From assembly GCA_013396995.1 (NCBI GenBank), contig VWZP01005794.1:1871355-1935354 (forward strand): a DNA stretch of 64,000 nt, given 5' to 3'. Shown one piece after another: positions 25,566-38,774 of the stretch; position 1 is the first letter of the stretch; each line of letters opens with the position of its first letter. Under the pieces are notes generated by a model, which was not told the DNA's origin, searched no databases, and worked only from the letters and a program-made list of their open reading frames with translations. The DNA comes from Dicaeum eximium (Eukaryota > Chordata > Aves > Passeriformes > Dicaeidae). The translations under genes were made by a program, and so were the position numbers.

Positions 25566-26228
25566 GTTGTGGAATCAGTAAAGAATATTTTTTTCATTTA
25601 AAGCTGTTATTTAGATAAATTTAGGAAATATTGTAAACTATGCAAGTGCTGAGACTGCATCATTAAAATGCTCTTCCAAATGTTTAAGCAATCAATTATG
25701 AAATTTTAACCGAAGGAGGTGGAAACCAGTAACATCTGGGTTCAGAACACTAGCTATCTCTGTGGTATTTTTTTTATTCTAGACAATGCATGAAAACTGA
25801 ATTAATAGAAAGGGGGAAAATGTCATTTGAATTACTATCACTAAGATATATAGCAAAGGTTTCCACATTTTTGTGACTCTTGTTACTAAGGTAGTCATGA
25901 GAGCATGAACCTAATTCAATGCTGCCGAATTGTGTAACTTTGGATAATGAGAGGTATCCCATCCTGGAACTGCATTCCCTGAAATATGGTGGGAATAACA
26001 CATCATCACGTGCTGAAGCTGAGCCTTCATAAGCCCTTCTGAAAAGGATAAATGGAGGATTAGGAAATGTCTGTATACTAAATTGTGTCAGTGTGGTCTC
26101 CTCACTCTCCTTAACCTGACCTTTATGTCCTGTAACTCTGGTCAAGCAGTAACTTAGAAGTGTGGTCGTGATGGATGTGTCTGGTTTGATGGCTGCATTC
26201 AGCTCAAAGTGGGAGTATTTGGGTAACA
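25566..26228. other. Non-coding, between the CR1 relic and the LTR-like promoter
   Basis: This holds the longest open frame of the window (25774-26229 minus, 151 codons), which has no recognisable domain. A purine run (agaaagggggaaaa, 25807-25820) directly before TG resembles a retroviral polypurine tract, so part of this stretch could be LTR U3 or retroviral internal sequence. I cannot establish that. Confidence 0.4.
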
Positions 26229-26370
26229 AGACAATAAAAAGCCAAGGGCTAACTTGAGCAATGATCCCACCTAACCACAGTGCTGGTTAATGTCCAACTC
26301 GAGCCAAGTTTGGAAGAAACTAACATCTGTAGTCAGTATGCAAATAAGACCATAAGTCAATCATCACACT

Positions 26371-26380
26371 CCATAAATAG
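26371..26380 (+). promoter_or_regulatory. TATA-box-like promoter element
   Basis: CCATAAATAG is followed by a GC-rich start region about 20-35 nt downstream, so initiation would be expected near 26400. It is probably the LTR's own promoter. Confidence 0.5.
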
Positions 26381-26509
26381 TGGGCAGCCCGGGGCCTGCT
26401 GAGCTTTCCTGCATGGCAGCGGCTGCATGCCAGGATCTCCCCTTCAGCAGAAACACCTCTCAAGGTTACTCCTCGAGGCTGAGAGAAGCCTTATCGTGTC
26501 AGATACTCA

Positions 26510-26515
26510 GTAAGT
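26510..26515 (+). other. Consensus 5' splice donor (GTAAGT)
   Basis: The sequence actca|GTAAGTG lies about 110 nt downstream of the expected start site. It would end a first exon running from about 26400 to 26509. It fits a retroviral leader donor or an LTR-derived alternative first exon. Use is not shown. Confidence 0.4.
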
Positions 26516-26608
26516 GAATTGGGAGTTAGTGCACTGAAACTTTGAAATCTTAAATAAGTGGCATAAAGGACAGATTGTGCATATATAATCCTTTAGGTCT
26601 ACACAAAT

Positions 26609-26632
26609 GACTAAGTCTGGGACTAAGTCTGG
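26609..26632 (+). repeat. 12-bp tandem duplication
   Basis: The unit gactaagtctgg occurs twice in tandem, identical. Confidence 0.9.
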
Positions 26633-26639
26633 ATGTAGC

Positions 26640-28720
26640 CACATCTAAACTCTCCTCTGAGAAAGAGTTTAGATGAGGGGCTCTTTTCAGAACCTCATGA
26701 TATGGGAGGGCCTCCCTAGCAGTTTTGTCTGACCCTGTCCTCCGTGCAGTAAATAACCAAGTGTATCTTGTGACTATTTCACAAGAGTTACAAAGGTCAC
26801 CACTAGAATCACTTTTATGTGTGGAAAAATTTACCTTGGGGATTACTGAGGTAGGTCCTTCCCATAACTTTTTGAATCTCTAAATCTTTTATTGAGTCTT
26901 GTTTTGCTCTTGTATTAAGCATAGAAAGTGGTTATGTTAGGACAAGACCCAGCACTGCAACAGTAACAAAGTATTTTGCAATGTGTAGTTTCCCTGAATG
27001 GTGATTTTCCCAGCTATTCCCAAAGTCACAGAGATGGACCTGTGGCAACTCAGGATATGCACAAAAAATAACACTCTGGAGAAACTGATAGTATTCTATA
27101 GATAATAAGTGTTGTTTGTTTGGAGCTTTCTACATTTTTCAATTTATAGGAGCTCAATAGTTTTCTTAGCATCATCTGGAAATTAATAACCCACATGGTA
27201 CATGTTCTGTAAGATACTGTTCTCTCCCTTTTACTGCCACGAATACATGCAAACCTGTATGCAAACATTGTTTATATACTTAGGGTTTGCATTCTTGTTA
27301 GGCACAAGACTGGCCGAAACTGAAAAGCTAAATCTAATAAGGAAACAGAAATTAAATATTCTTCCTCCTAAGTCCCTTGGCAGCTCTGATTTAATAGTTA
27401 TTCTAAGAACATGCTTCACTAGGGATTTGCTTGCCACCACTTATCATTTCTACTAATTGCCATGGTGGTCAAACCTGCATTTTGTAAAAGACTGCAATAA
27501 ACACCAGCAGCTGCAACAGTCTACAGTCTATAATGGATACTGAGCTAAGGGCTAAAGATAAATGAGGGACCTAAGGGTATTCTGGGAAGCACATAGATCT
27601 AATAATTAGAGAATCCAGGTTTAGGCTGTAGTTCCTATCTCAAAGATTTTTTGTTTCACCCACTGAAGGCTTGATATAAAATTAATCAGTCCTATGAGCA
27701 GGGATTGGAAACTTCAGTTTCAAGGTCCTCATGTCAGGTTATAAAATATACACTAGAGTTGTGTTTCTTCTTTCTTGAATCCTTTATTGCTCACTGAAAC
27801 TGGAACACTGGGCAGTGGCAAAACCTCAGCAGAAGTAGCATGTGTCTCTGTTTCAAATGGCCACAGAGATAAAATCAAGTTCCTGGAAAGTAAGAAGAAT
27901 AAGTTTTGGCAGCCATAAGCAGATGAAGAAACAGAATCTGGATTTCCCATTAAAGTGGATTACCACTTTAGCACTTAGCAGGCAGCTAAGATTGAAATTC
28001 CGCTGCTCTCTCACTTCCCTCAGGCCCATTAGGATGTGGGAAGAGGAATGGAAGTATAAAAGCAAGAAGACATGGGTAAAAAGATAGCCATTGTTTAAAA
28101 AATGAAGGCTTGGTAGAAGAAGAAGAAGCGAGAAATAAAACAAGTGATACAAAGGCACTCATCATGTCCCACAGCCAGACTGATACCCAGTCCGTGTCTG
28201 AGCAAATGATGGCTAATGACACTAAACTCCACTGTGCTGCATGTTATTGCTGAACATGACTTTTTATGCTGTGGAATATCTCTTTGGTTAGTTCAGGTCA
28301 TCAGCCTGGCTGTGTTCCCTCACAAACTACTGTGCACACACCAGTTGTTCACCAAGGGGCAGAGCTAGAAAGAGAGATGGCCTTGACATCCTGCACACTG
28401 TTCAGCAAGAACTAAAACACTCATATTACCAACACTGTTTTAGCTGCAAATCTAAACCAGCACCACCTGAGCTGCTATGGAGAAAATTAACTCTATCCCA
28501 GACAAATTCACTACACCCATTTGTAGAGTAAAACCTCAGACAGCTGTCAGCACATAGGACAGAGAAAACAAGACTACCTTCACCCTTTGGATGAAGAGAA
28601 TAAGTAACAATCCAATACCAACGGAGGATTCTGAGGTAAAAGAGATGAGTGAGTGCCGAGACAGAAAACCTGCAGACTTGCAGGTCACTATATTTTAGAT
28701 ATCCTTATTGATTTTGGCTT
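26640..28720. other. Non-coding, mostly unique DNA
   Basis: The first 350 bp may still belong to the LTR element. Beyond that no gene or repeat family is recognised. Overlapping 60-100-codon frames on both strands at 27750-28220 are not recognisable. Confidence 0.55.
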
Positions 28721-28721
28721 G

Positions 28722-28723
<2 letters not shown>

Positions 28724-28759
<36 letters not shown>
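28724..28759 (+). repeat. Poly(T) run of 36
   Basis: An uninterrupted T tract. It could be the complement of a poly(A) tail of a retrocopy on the minus strand, but the sequence from 28760 onward shows no retrogene I recognise. Confidence 0.95.
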
Positions 28760-28760
<1 letters not shown>

Positions 28761-28761
28761 T

Positions 28762-31060
28762 TGACATCCTTGTATGCAAGAGAATGGGTATCTAACATAA
28801 ATATTTGGAAATCAGGAACTGAAGTGAAATATTTTCATCTGACTCCATGAGAGTGACTATGAGTGGAAATTATAACACTGCAGTTAGCAAATGAAATGAC
28901 TGATATTAAAAAGGGAAAATTTCTTTCTACCTGATGTGCTTCCTAAGGTGTAAGGGCAAAGTTCTCAAATGAGGACCTTCTCTACCTTCACTGAACCAAA
29001 TCTCTGACTGACAAACTGTATGTTCTGGCCAGGGCTGACAGATGGACACAAACAAACACTGTAAGGGTTAGGATCCAAGAAAGGCTGGAGGTGGAGAAGT
29101 CAGATGGCTGGATGACTTACCTATCAAAAATGAATAAATTTTATAATAAAAAATAATCACACTGATTACTGTGGAATTATTCATATATGACAAATTATCA
29201 GTGTGGGTTTTTTTAAATCAAGCTTTAAAAAGCACATTTGTACAAATTACAATTCTGACATTTTAAATAAAGGATTTCATCAGAAATTTTAGCTTGATTA
29301 GGCAAAAGCTGTCTTCTTTCCTGTAATACTGAACTCTCTTTGACCTTCTTTAAACCAACTCTTGACATCTATTGGTAGATCAGAAGGTATTAAAAGACAG
29401 TATGGACCAGAGAGTCAGTATTCTGCTGTAATCAGTATCTTCTTAGTGAAAGATTGTGAGGTAGTATTTTAAGGTTACTTTTGGGTGGATCGTCTGCCTG
29501 CCTATCCATCTTCCCAAAGGGAAAGTCACCCTAATATACAGCAGACTCTCATCTCAAAATATACCAATAACAACCAAAAATACATGAGAAAGGCTTAGAC
29601 ACTCCATGTACTACAGAGCAGCTACTGAAGCAGACAAACTGAATGACTTGCCCAGGGCTGCACAGGAAGCCTGCGATACCTGAACCAAGACTTGGCTGTA
29701 ATGCTTTTTTCTACATTGTGAGTCCACTTGCAAATTCCTTGAGAGACAGAATGACTTCCTTGGGGACTCAGCCTACCTTCTGCCTCTCCAGACTGCCAGA
29801 GCTGACCAGCTACAGGAATCAGTACACCTCCTGGGAGACAAAGTGCTTGAGGGATTTGCACTTCCTCCAACTCAGTGAGAGTTGGAATTAATGTGAATTA
29901 CTGTGAAATAAGGATGCAATCTGTCGGTCAGTGTGTGCACATAAATCTCACAAACAAGGGTACACATTTTATAAACTTAAAGAGTTGATGACTTTCTTCA
30001 TATTACTCCCTGCCAACTTTGCCTGATGATAAGAAAAACATAATTATATATCTGACAGAAATATATGTTATTTATTTTAGCAGAGAAAATTAAATTTTAA
30101 ATTTTTAGAAACTGATACAGATAGCATTTCAAACAGTCCTACCATCTACAGTCTAAATTTAAACCATTTACAGGTTTAAATACGTAAAGATAGAAAGAAA
30201 AAAACCAATCCCTTATTTCACAATCCATACTCCAGCAAAAAGCCTCTTTTTTTGCACCATACAGATTTCTAATATTTGGTACAGTAACAGCTCTAGTGCC
30301 ATCATGAGCAAATTCCATTTTCAAAACACCTTTCAACACATATGTGAAGAAAGACATAATGGCTGGATGTTGAAGAATTTTGACATTTTATTCTTAAACT
30401 CTGAATGTTGTAAGGTAAATCCATTCTTTATGAAATCAGGAATCTGAAAGTACAAAGATGACAGTAAGAATGGCTGTATATCAGGCTTCTTTCTGCCACC
30501 AGATGGACACAAAGAAGTACACGCTTAGCTAACAGATATTATTTCAATTGCTAGACAAAAGGAATATATAAAAGAGTAAAACTACGGAGAAGTGGCCTTA
30601 AGCATGAAAATATGAAAATAAAAGGAGAAAAGTAAGCCTTTCAAGAGACAGAAAAACAGAATATAGTGATTAGGCTTACAAAACCTGTTCCAGCCTGCCT
30701 GCACATCAGCTTCTGATCAGAGGCTGAAGGAAATAGAAGCACTTGAAAAAATAATCTTTAATCAATACTGAGAAATCATCAAAAGCAGTTCTAGTTGTCT
30801 TACAAGAAATATAAACATATCTGAAATAAATGAAGCCCCCCCAAGGCAGTCTTCATATAGGAAAACAATCCATCTGTAACACCTCTGTCATCTCACTATG
30901 ATATGTCATAGTCATTATGTCACAGAAAGATCCCTCTGGAAAACCACACGCTCTCTGTTGCACGTGCATGACCTAGAATGCTAGAAAAATGGTGATCAGT
31001 TTAGAAGTGTGTGAAGAAGCAAAGACCAAAGAGACAAAAAACCAACCAATATTCAGAGTT
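28762..31060. other. Unique AT-rich non-coding DNA
   Basis: No gene or repeat recognised. Overlapping frames at 29622-29891 on both strands lie in a slightly GC-richer patch and show no recognisable protein. Confidence 0.6.
30496..30506 (+). promoter_or_regulatory. CTCF-like core motif
   Basis: The word CCACCAGATGG, in context tgccaccagatggacac, matches the central CTCF core exactly over CCASYAGRKGG. The following positions fit poorly. Occupancy is inference. Confidence 0.25.
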
Positions 31061-31068
31061 AACAGATA

Positions 31069-31240
31069 CAAAAAAAAAAAATTAAAAACCCCCAAATAAT
31101 AAAAAAACCCAAAGAAACCCCAAACAAAAGCTAAACCAAAAAAATTACCACAGAATCCACTACAAAACAAACAAAACACAAAAAACCCCAAAACCAACCA
31201 AAGCCAACCAACCAAAGCAAGCAAAACAAAACCCCCAAAA
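31069..31240 (-). repeat. A/C-rich low-complexity block (G/T-rich on minus strand)
   Basis: About 170 bp of AAAACCCC, CCAACCAAAG and similar words on the plus strand. The 109-codon minus-strand frame over it (30973-31302) is a Phe/Gly/Leu/Val artefact of composition. It resembles the blocks at 2622-2737, 38668-38770 and 59899-60034. Confidence 0.85.
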
Positions 31241-31249
31241 GCTTTTCCA

Positions 31250-34200
31250 TCACAAATCAAACTACATCTCTGTTCTTGAACAACGAGACTGTTACAACTC
31301 AAGCAAAGAGCTGAGGACCACCAAGGATTACCCTGGAGAATGACATGAAGGATTTCAGCCTCTCTGGAACCCTTGTTGTTTCAATCTATGAGTATACTCA
31401 TCTGTGCAATTTCATCAAGGAAAGAAAATCAGTCATCCTGATAGAAACATTATGGCTGTATGAAACACATTGCAGTGATTTTATCGCTACCCTGTAGGAC
31501 CCAGTCTCTGTGATAGGCTGTTTGGTGCATAGGAGGAAGAAAAGTTGTTTTCTTCTCATTTAAGTTTCACAGTGCCTGCCATAAGAAGGAAGAGTAAAAC
31601 TTATACTGAAAAAACTCCTCCATATTGCCACCAACATCTAAAATCCAGCTCTAATTATGTCAAAATCTTTCAGGTGCCATTAAGTGCCTATGTATTTCTT
31701 ATTTATTTTATCACAGAATAATTTTTCTCAAGTTTAAATTATTAAATGTAATCACTTACAGACAGGATTCAGGCTGCTGTTCTCAAATACTAAGTGTGTC
31801 ATGCAAATAGTTCCAGTTTCATTTGTCTTTTGATATTCAGTTCCCTTTAAAAATAGTAACTAAGTAATATTTTACACTTTATTCATTTCACACAGTATGC
31901 TTTTCTACCACTTTAATCTAAAACCTACAGGTATCTTTCATCATGCCTCTTCCTAAAGCAGAGCAAGCCTTTTCCTTCTCTCCTTCCCTCCTTCTTCTGT
32001 CTCACAGCCTGTTAAATTTGTTGGTCCATAGCATCTCCCGGTAAAGTCCCCAGACTGCATGACAAGAAAATGTTGAATCTCAGTGCTGCTTTTTAATTCT
32101 GTTTTTTATGTCTGCTCTAGGGAATTACTGTCTTATTCTGTACAACAGTCTCTATTGACTGAAAATAAAACAGGTGTACAAACATCCTACCCTAATTGAT
32201 TGCAATTGTAAACTAATAATTATAAATACAAGCAAAAAATTACAAACAAAAGCCAATATAAGAATGCTCAGTTAAACAGGGTTTTTCATGGGTTTATTGC
32301 TCAGCCCACTAGTAGCAGCATGTCAGTGCCAAACAAAAGACAGAACTGCACTGGAAACTGGTATAATTAAGATTCCAGAAAACAAACAAACAGCAAAACA
32401 CCATCAAAACACACAGGAAGCTAAAATACAATTGTCCCAAGGATTTCTCTCCTATATATGTGCTTTATATTATATTTGATGTAAACAAAATATTTGGCAA
32501 CACATCTATACAACTGCTCTGATCAGCAATGATAGAAAAGATTGCACAAATACCAAAATAACAAATCACCACATTGCGTGATAAAGAAATAGTAAGCAAA
32601 TAACCACTCTGCTAAAACAATAACAAAAAAAAAAGGAGTTTACATAAATACAAATGCACATCTTGAAACAAATTTTTGAGATGAAGATGTACACTAATGA
32701 TAGCATATAATGCTACTGTTAACACTTGTTCTTTATGTATTCTGACTCATGTTTGTGCTCATCAGATATTTTAAAAGGGTATTGGTGTAGCTGGTTTTTC
32801 TACAGCTTCCCAAAGTGGATGGCAAAAGTGAATATCAATTAGGAAGGAAAAAGTAAATATGCTTTGGTCTCATTCAGTATTCACCCACCTATTATTCCTA
32901 AACTGAATGTTTCCTTTATGTTGAATGCATCTGTGCATAGGGATGCAAAATCCAAATACCTAGCATGAAACTTTTCTCTATCGGTATCTGTTCATCACTA
33001 CCCCAGGCTCCTGAAAGTTTGACATTTTTGTATAAAGTTCTGTCTGTAAACTTTTGCAGCACTAGATAAGACTTGGATTTTTGTCAACCTTAATATTTTG
33101 TTCCTTTTAGGTATTAATTTCCCAAATCTCTGGAACAACCTCTTATTCTTATTCTCACAGAACTACCACTGCTGTGATTCTGATTTTACCCTGAGAGGAA
33201 TGCCATGAATGGCCTCAAAACTCTATCCATGGAAAAATTAACAAACTAGTAGCATGATTTGAATAAGCTGTGGCTTCTGCTATGCAGAGTCATCCAAATA
33301 TAGTAGGGGTTTTGTATTATTATTGTAGTCTGCAACCAAGCCTTGTAGGAATTATTCCAAATATTTTAGAGTTCTGGTTTTGATATGGAGAAAGACAAAT
33401 TATTTTAATATACTGCTATTATGGTTAGTAGGAAAACAGCTCAATATTGCTAATTAAGCTATTTGTCAGATCCTCTGTTTCAGTTTCATTATATAGATGG
33501 CATTTTGCCTTTTTTCCCTAAGCCATTAGGAATATAAACACAAATCAGGTAATGTTCTGTCAGCACACCACTTATCCCCAGAGCACATTTTTATGTATGC
33601 AGTTAGCTAAATACAGGCTATGAAAGGATATCTTAAAATACCTTAAAAATTCAATTTAATCTAAATATCTTCACAGGTGTAGCTTTTGTTCAAGCATGCC
33701 ACTGGAGCAGAGTGTGATTCCAGTTACAATAAATATATAGAAAAAATTTACAAATTTAGATTATTAGACATATATGGGGAAACAATACAATATCATTTGT
33801 TTTAAGAATTTTAGTTATAACTGTAGTATCTTAAAAACAGAGGTGTTTGCATGTTTTTCAAATAAGTGAGAAAGACTCTAGGAAAAAAAATTAAATAGCA
33901 ATGTTGGGTTGGTTTTTTTATAGACAAAAATGTATTGCAACGATTAGAACTGATTCAACTATTTAAACCCAAGAACAATTTAAATCACTTTCTTTCACTG
34001 AAAAGTTGTCATTCATAGGACAGAAGCCACAGGAAATAATAGCATACAGCAAAAAGCACATTAGAAAGGATGTAGAATATGTGTCAATATTAACATGAGT
34101 AAGGTGCAGATTTTTTTTAAGACTTAAATTATATTAAGGTTTTTAATTGTTGAGGAGCTTAGGAGTACATACAGCTCTAAGAGTAAAAACTTTTCCAATG

Positions 34201-34485
34201 AACTAAAAAAATTAAGTTTACCTCTTATATTATGTGTTAATAAAATGTATTTGACCTTTTTGACATCTGCATTATTAAAGAAAGTAAAAGATTTCATTTT
34301 GAAGGTGCATTGCCAGGAGTCATTAACATTATTTGATATTACCTTGTAGAAATATTAGAAGGGGTGATGCTGCTCATGCAGCACCAATTCATTTTTCTTT
34401 TTCATTGGCCATTTTTGGTAGGTGATACATAAAAAAAAATCCCCAAGAACATTAGTTTTTTGTGTATCATGGACTGGCATAGTAT
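31250..34485. other. Unique AT-rich non-coding DNA
   Basis: No gene, RNA gene or interspersed repeat was recognised here. Confidence 0.6.
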
Positions 34486-34488
34486 AGA

Positions 34489-34547
<59 letters not shown>
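34489..34547 (+). repeat. (ATCT)n microsatellite, about 15 units
   Basis: About 59 nt of perfect ATCT units, followed by a short impure tail (atctatata). The length suggests it is polymorphic. Confidence 0.97.
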
Positions 34548-34549
34548 AT

Positions 34550-37500
34550 CTATATATGACATTGTTTTCCATAGATGTCAGGATGTTTATAGTCACAGAA
34601 CACTAATACTCCAATGAAAATGCAGTGATTGGGAGTGTTTGATAAAAAAGTTAGTATGCTTCTGCACATACAGAAAGTATCATGATTTAAGAAAAAATGT
34701 GATATTTCCTTTTTCCATAGGAAAAGCCAGCATTTTTTTTCTATTTAATCAATATGGTTTCAAATACCCTTTTCCTATAAAGACAAAGATTATATCTAGA
34801 TTCTACATTTATCAATAGTAAAATTTTCATGCAGTAGATGAATTCACTTTATCATCTCTCCTTGTAGTTGGGTGCCAAAATGCCAAACTCACCTCAAAGA
34901 CCCCCTGAGATTTGCAACAGCCCTAAGGATGGCAAAACCCATGATGTAAAATGCATTCCCAAAAACCAGTACTGCTGATCTCTGTCAATGGCATATCTTC
35001 AGCTATGCCTTATCCTTTTGCCCCTTTTTGCATTCCAGCATGTTCCATATGCTGAAGAACTGAAGTGTCTCACCCAGTACTCCCAGTGCAACATTGAGGG
35101 AACGTGTCCAGCTGGTGAGGAAATCCTCAGTGGCAGCTACTAACAGGCTGCGTATAGGACTTCATGTTGGATTTATTCATGTATTTGTTCACACATTCCC
35201 TTGACCTAGGCTATATAGGGAAGCACTAAGATGTACAGAAGCAGATGTTTCTGCCTTCTCTTGTAAGACAGAAAGTGAGCAGGAATATCAGAGTTCAAAT
35301 AAATTTACTTAACTTATTCTAGTACCACTGTTGCTACCTTAGCCTTTCCTGTACTTCATGCAATATATGAACATCAGCAGAAAAGGTTTCTAATGGCCAC
35401 CATTATCAGCAAAATTAAAAATCATTGGAAGCTATTTACAAACACCAATATAGCATTTGCAGTCTTCATTTAAATCTCTCTTCTTAAATAGGACACAATT
35501 TACATGGTCAGCTGCAGTCAGTCAATATGAGATAATGATTGCTCCACCAATTTGAGACTTTTTTTTATATTGTCATAATAAAACCCAAAATTATATACAA
35601 TACTATTTCTCCCATATACACTCTACTTTTGGTGCATTTTTCCAGTCTGTTCAAAGTAATTTCCACAGTTAATCCCAATGTTTTATTTATCACTGGAATT
35701 TTATTCATTTATTTTTAATCTTTTTTCATCTCTTTGTTAGCCCCTCTTGTTTATCTAATTTAATCTACCATTGTTCTAACTCACCTTCAATGATTTGAAC
35801 ATGGATTAGTTTTCAGTCTGTTTAATCACCTAATTTTGACACCTGTTTAACTATAATGAAATATCCATTGAAAGCAGTTCTTGTGTGAGGACTGATACCA
35901 CAATTATCAATTAAGCAGCATATAACTTTTTTTTTTAAACTTCCATTCTGAAATTTACAAACTTAAAGTCTTCAATTTGCAATTTGCCACTTAATATTAA
36001 ATGCTACTTGTTCAATTGTGTTCCATAAATATTGGGACCACCATAAGCAGAAACTGCCTATGCCTGAACAGTTCCATTGCGTCAGCACCACCAATAACAT
36101 GAGCAACTCACATAGGCAAGTAGTTTGTCTGTCAGTTGCAAAAAGCAGATATCACACAGACAGCAATTTGAGGGTCAGGGACCTCCTAAGACCAAGGTAG
36201 CTTCTTTGCATTTAACACAAAAATAACAGTAGTCTAAGGCACCAAATAAGTCTAATTCTTGTAATTCCTGATTTGATCATAGCAACATGTAATATGCTAA
36301 CAGCAGTGTTGGTCTCTCTCTGCTTGAATTTCTGATAAATCATCTTTCATGCAATGAAAACTTGAAATGCATTTTTTCAGGCCATAATATGCAGTGTTCA
36401 CCAGAAATGGAAAAAAAAAAAAAGTCATACAGTTGACAACATCTTGTGGTATAATGCAATAACAATTTTTCTTTTGTTCAATTGCAATTCCAACTAACTC
36501 AAAGTTGACCAAGCAACAATACTATTAAGACTGTAGACTTATATTGTTAAAGAGTTAGATGCTAACTACAGTGCTACAGTTAAATTTCACTTAGATTTTC
36601 ATAACAGCTCTGTGTGATAAAATCAGCCCTCAGAATGAAGAGTGTACAGTGGCTTTGGTTTGTAAAAAGACTGTTCTTTCAAAATGCAGCTTCTTTAAAC
36701 AAATATTTTTTCCATAGATGAAATACAAAGGACTGTATTGGTTTAAACTCATTTCTGAGGAAAAAAATTGAGAAAAGCCTGGAAGAGGGGACAAAAATAA
36801 CCGAGCAACTCAAAAATATCTGTTTGAAAATGAATCCCATTGCTACCCCATAAAAATTTAAACAGAGCTATATATTTTTAGGCAGCTTCACACATACATA
36901 CTCTCCTGTGAAGTATAAAAAACGATGTAAAAAGTGCTGGAAAACAATCTACTTCGAGTATATCAGGTGAGCCATGCAGTATCTATGCAAAGCCTTTGAA
37001 AAGAATAGTTAAGGATATTTCATGTATTATGGGGAAGCAAGTGAACCCAGTCAGTCAAGATACGATTCCCATACTCAGTTTATGAAATGATTATCCAGGG
37101 AACTCCAAATTTAGATAGGTTCAACTAACACATCAAACATGACAAATGAATATATTGGATAGAATATAGAATAACAAAAATTCATTTGTAAACATAAATA
37201 TAACTTATGAAATATCCACAAGCTGTACAAAACACTACTAAAAGAATCCAAAGGCATATGCCTTTCAAAAACATGCTTTTCACAGAGATAAAAATTTAAA
37301 AGTTAACTTTAATAATACCATGAGGCATACATGGAGTTTGACAGATAATATTTATTCCTGTTTATTCCTCACTCTATTTGTAATGCCCAGTGTGTATCCA
37401 GATGTTATAGTAGGATATACTGAAAAATGTTTTCTGTCCTAGGAATCACAAAGGATATTTATGTTTAAAATTCTGTGGTAATGAGAGACAATTTGCTTTT

Positions 37501-38660
37501 TTTGTCCAGGTCCTTAAACCAACATACTTCTTTCTTTTTAACTTTTCATTTTTAATCTTTTGGGGTTTTACTTTTTTTTTTTTTTAATTAACTCAAAGCA
37601 TTTTTTTCACATGCTCTCTCTGTTTCTATGATGAACAGATTATCATTGAAATTGAACAGCTTTTTGTGGAGGAAAGAAATTTTTTTTTGTTAGTTTTGTG
37701 TGCCACTAAATTTACAGAGAAAAGGAAGGTTTCCAGCATTCACCTATTTAAGTTTTTAGAAGGTAGATATCTTGTTTTATATGAAAATGCTGCTGTAAAA
37801 ATAAATAATGAAGTAATTTATCTGGGTAATTAGTCTACACTAGAAATACATCACTTTGGGCTGAAGATTTCTATGGGCATTATTGTATTTTGGGTTTTTT
37901 TCCTCTCTATTTAAACCTTCCCACCAAAGTGACATATGAATGTATGAAAAGTTAGTCAGCACACTTACAGGACTTAAAATTAGCACTTGTGGGTCACTGG
38001 AATGTCTAGGAAAACAGTCTACTGAACTTCCTCCACCATTAATTTCTCCCTAATTAGTCATGTAGATTATATTTAGCAAGGGAAGTTCCTATCATATTGC
38101 TTAGCAACACGGAGAAGATTCTCCTTAGATTATCATGTCATTATCCCTTCAGCTCAGCCACCTCACACTCACATGTTACTGAATACATGAACCAGCAGAT
38201 CTCAGAAAGCCAGCCAAAAAGGTGTGAGACATTGCAACAATTAGAACTAAGCCCCCATGTGGAGAGTTCTCTGTTCACAGTGGCAAGGACAGATTTCGCA
38301 AAAAATTTGGGGGAAAAAACGCTCAAAATGAAGAATCTGAGTTACGGCATCCATGGCTGGGCAGAACATGAAGTAAACTGCCTAAGTTGTATAAGTTGAA
38401 ATCTATGTTATCTTGGGTTAGACTATAAAAGAAATGAATGATGCAATTGTTAGAGGACTTCCTGTCATTAGGAAATGACAGAAAATGTATGAAAATGCAG
38501 GAAATGTAATTTTTTTTTGCTAAAAGTTCCATTATATTGTGAATAGTATTAAAATAAAAGCAATGTCTGAAGAGGCTTTGTTGTACATTTTATACAGAAA
38601 CTGTCATCCGAGATACAGTCATTGGGATTTTGTGAAGACACAAAAGAAAGCATTACCAAC
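34550..38660. other. Unique AT-rich non-coding DNA
   Basis: No gene seen. A moderately GC-rich patch at about 34870-35160 has no assignable content. A 60-codon frame at 36018-36200 is not recognisable. Confidence 0.6.
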
Positions 38661-38667
38661 GTCTGAC

Positions 38668-38770
38668 AAAAAAAAAAAAACAAAAACAAAAACACAAAAA
38701 AAACCCAAAAAAACCCACAAAAAAACCCCCACACAAAACAAAAAAAACCCACAACAAAAAACCCCAAACA
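38668..38770 (-). repeat. A/C-rich low-complexity block
   Basis: A poly(A)-rich stretch with interspersed CCC groups on the plus strand. Frames across it read as Lys/Thr/Pro runs (plus) or Phe/Gly/Val runs (minus) and are artefacts. Confidence 0.9.
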
Positions 38771-38774
38771 AAAT

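Larger units (their letters stand above)
26230..26560 (+). mobile_element. ERV-type LTR relic with promoter (approximate limits)
   Basis: A GC-rich core (about 26372-26510) stands out sharply from its flanks and resembles an avian LTR promoter and R region as I remember it. It has a TATA-like box, then gggcagcccggggcctgctg, a ctccccttcagcagaaacacc block, a cctcgaggctgagagaagcc block and then a consensus splice donor. The termini and target-site duplication were not found, and the outer limits are estimates; homologous sequence may reach about 26990. No viral genes remain beside it. If it is not an LTR it is a stand-alone TATA promoter with a first exon. Confidence 0.6.

Noticed and set aside
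25774..26229. 151-codon minus-strand open frame, the longest in the window
   Set aside because: No recognisable domain or composition bias. It adjoins an LTR-like sequence, and the length is within chance for 64 kb read in six frames.
28653..28850. Possible retrocopy next to the 36-T tract
   Set aside because: No gene-like sequence or target-site duplication was recognised on either side of the tract.
29457..29467. let-7-like word (tgaggtagta)
   Set aside because: Only about ten bases match, and no complementary arm is visible nearby to form a precursor hairpin.
30973..31302. 109-codon Phe/Gly/Val-rich frame resembling a membrane protein
   Set aside because: It lies on a two-letter low-complexity block, and the hydrophobic residues follow from G/T-rich codons.
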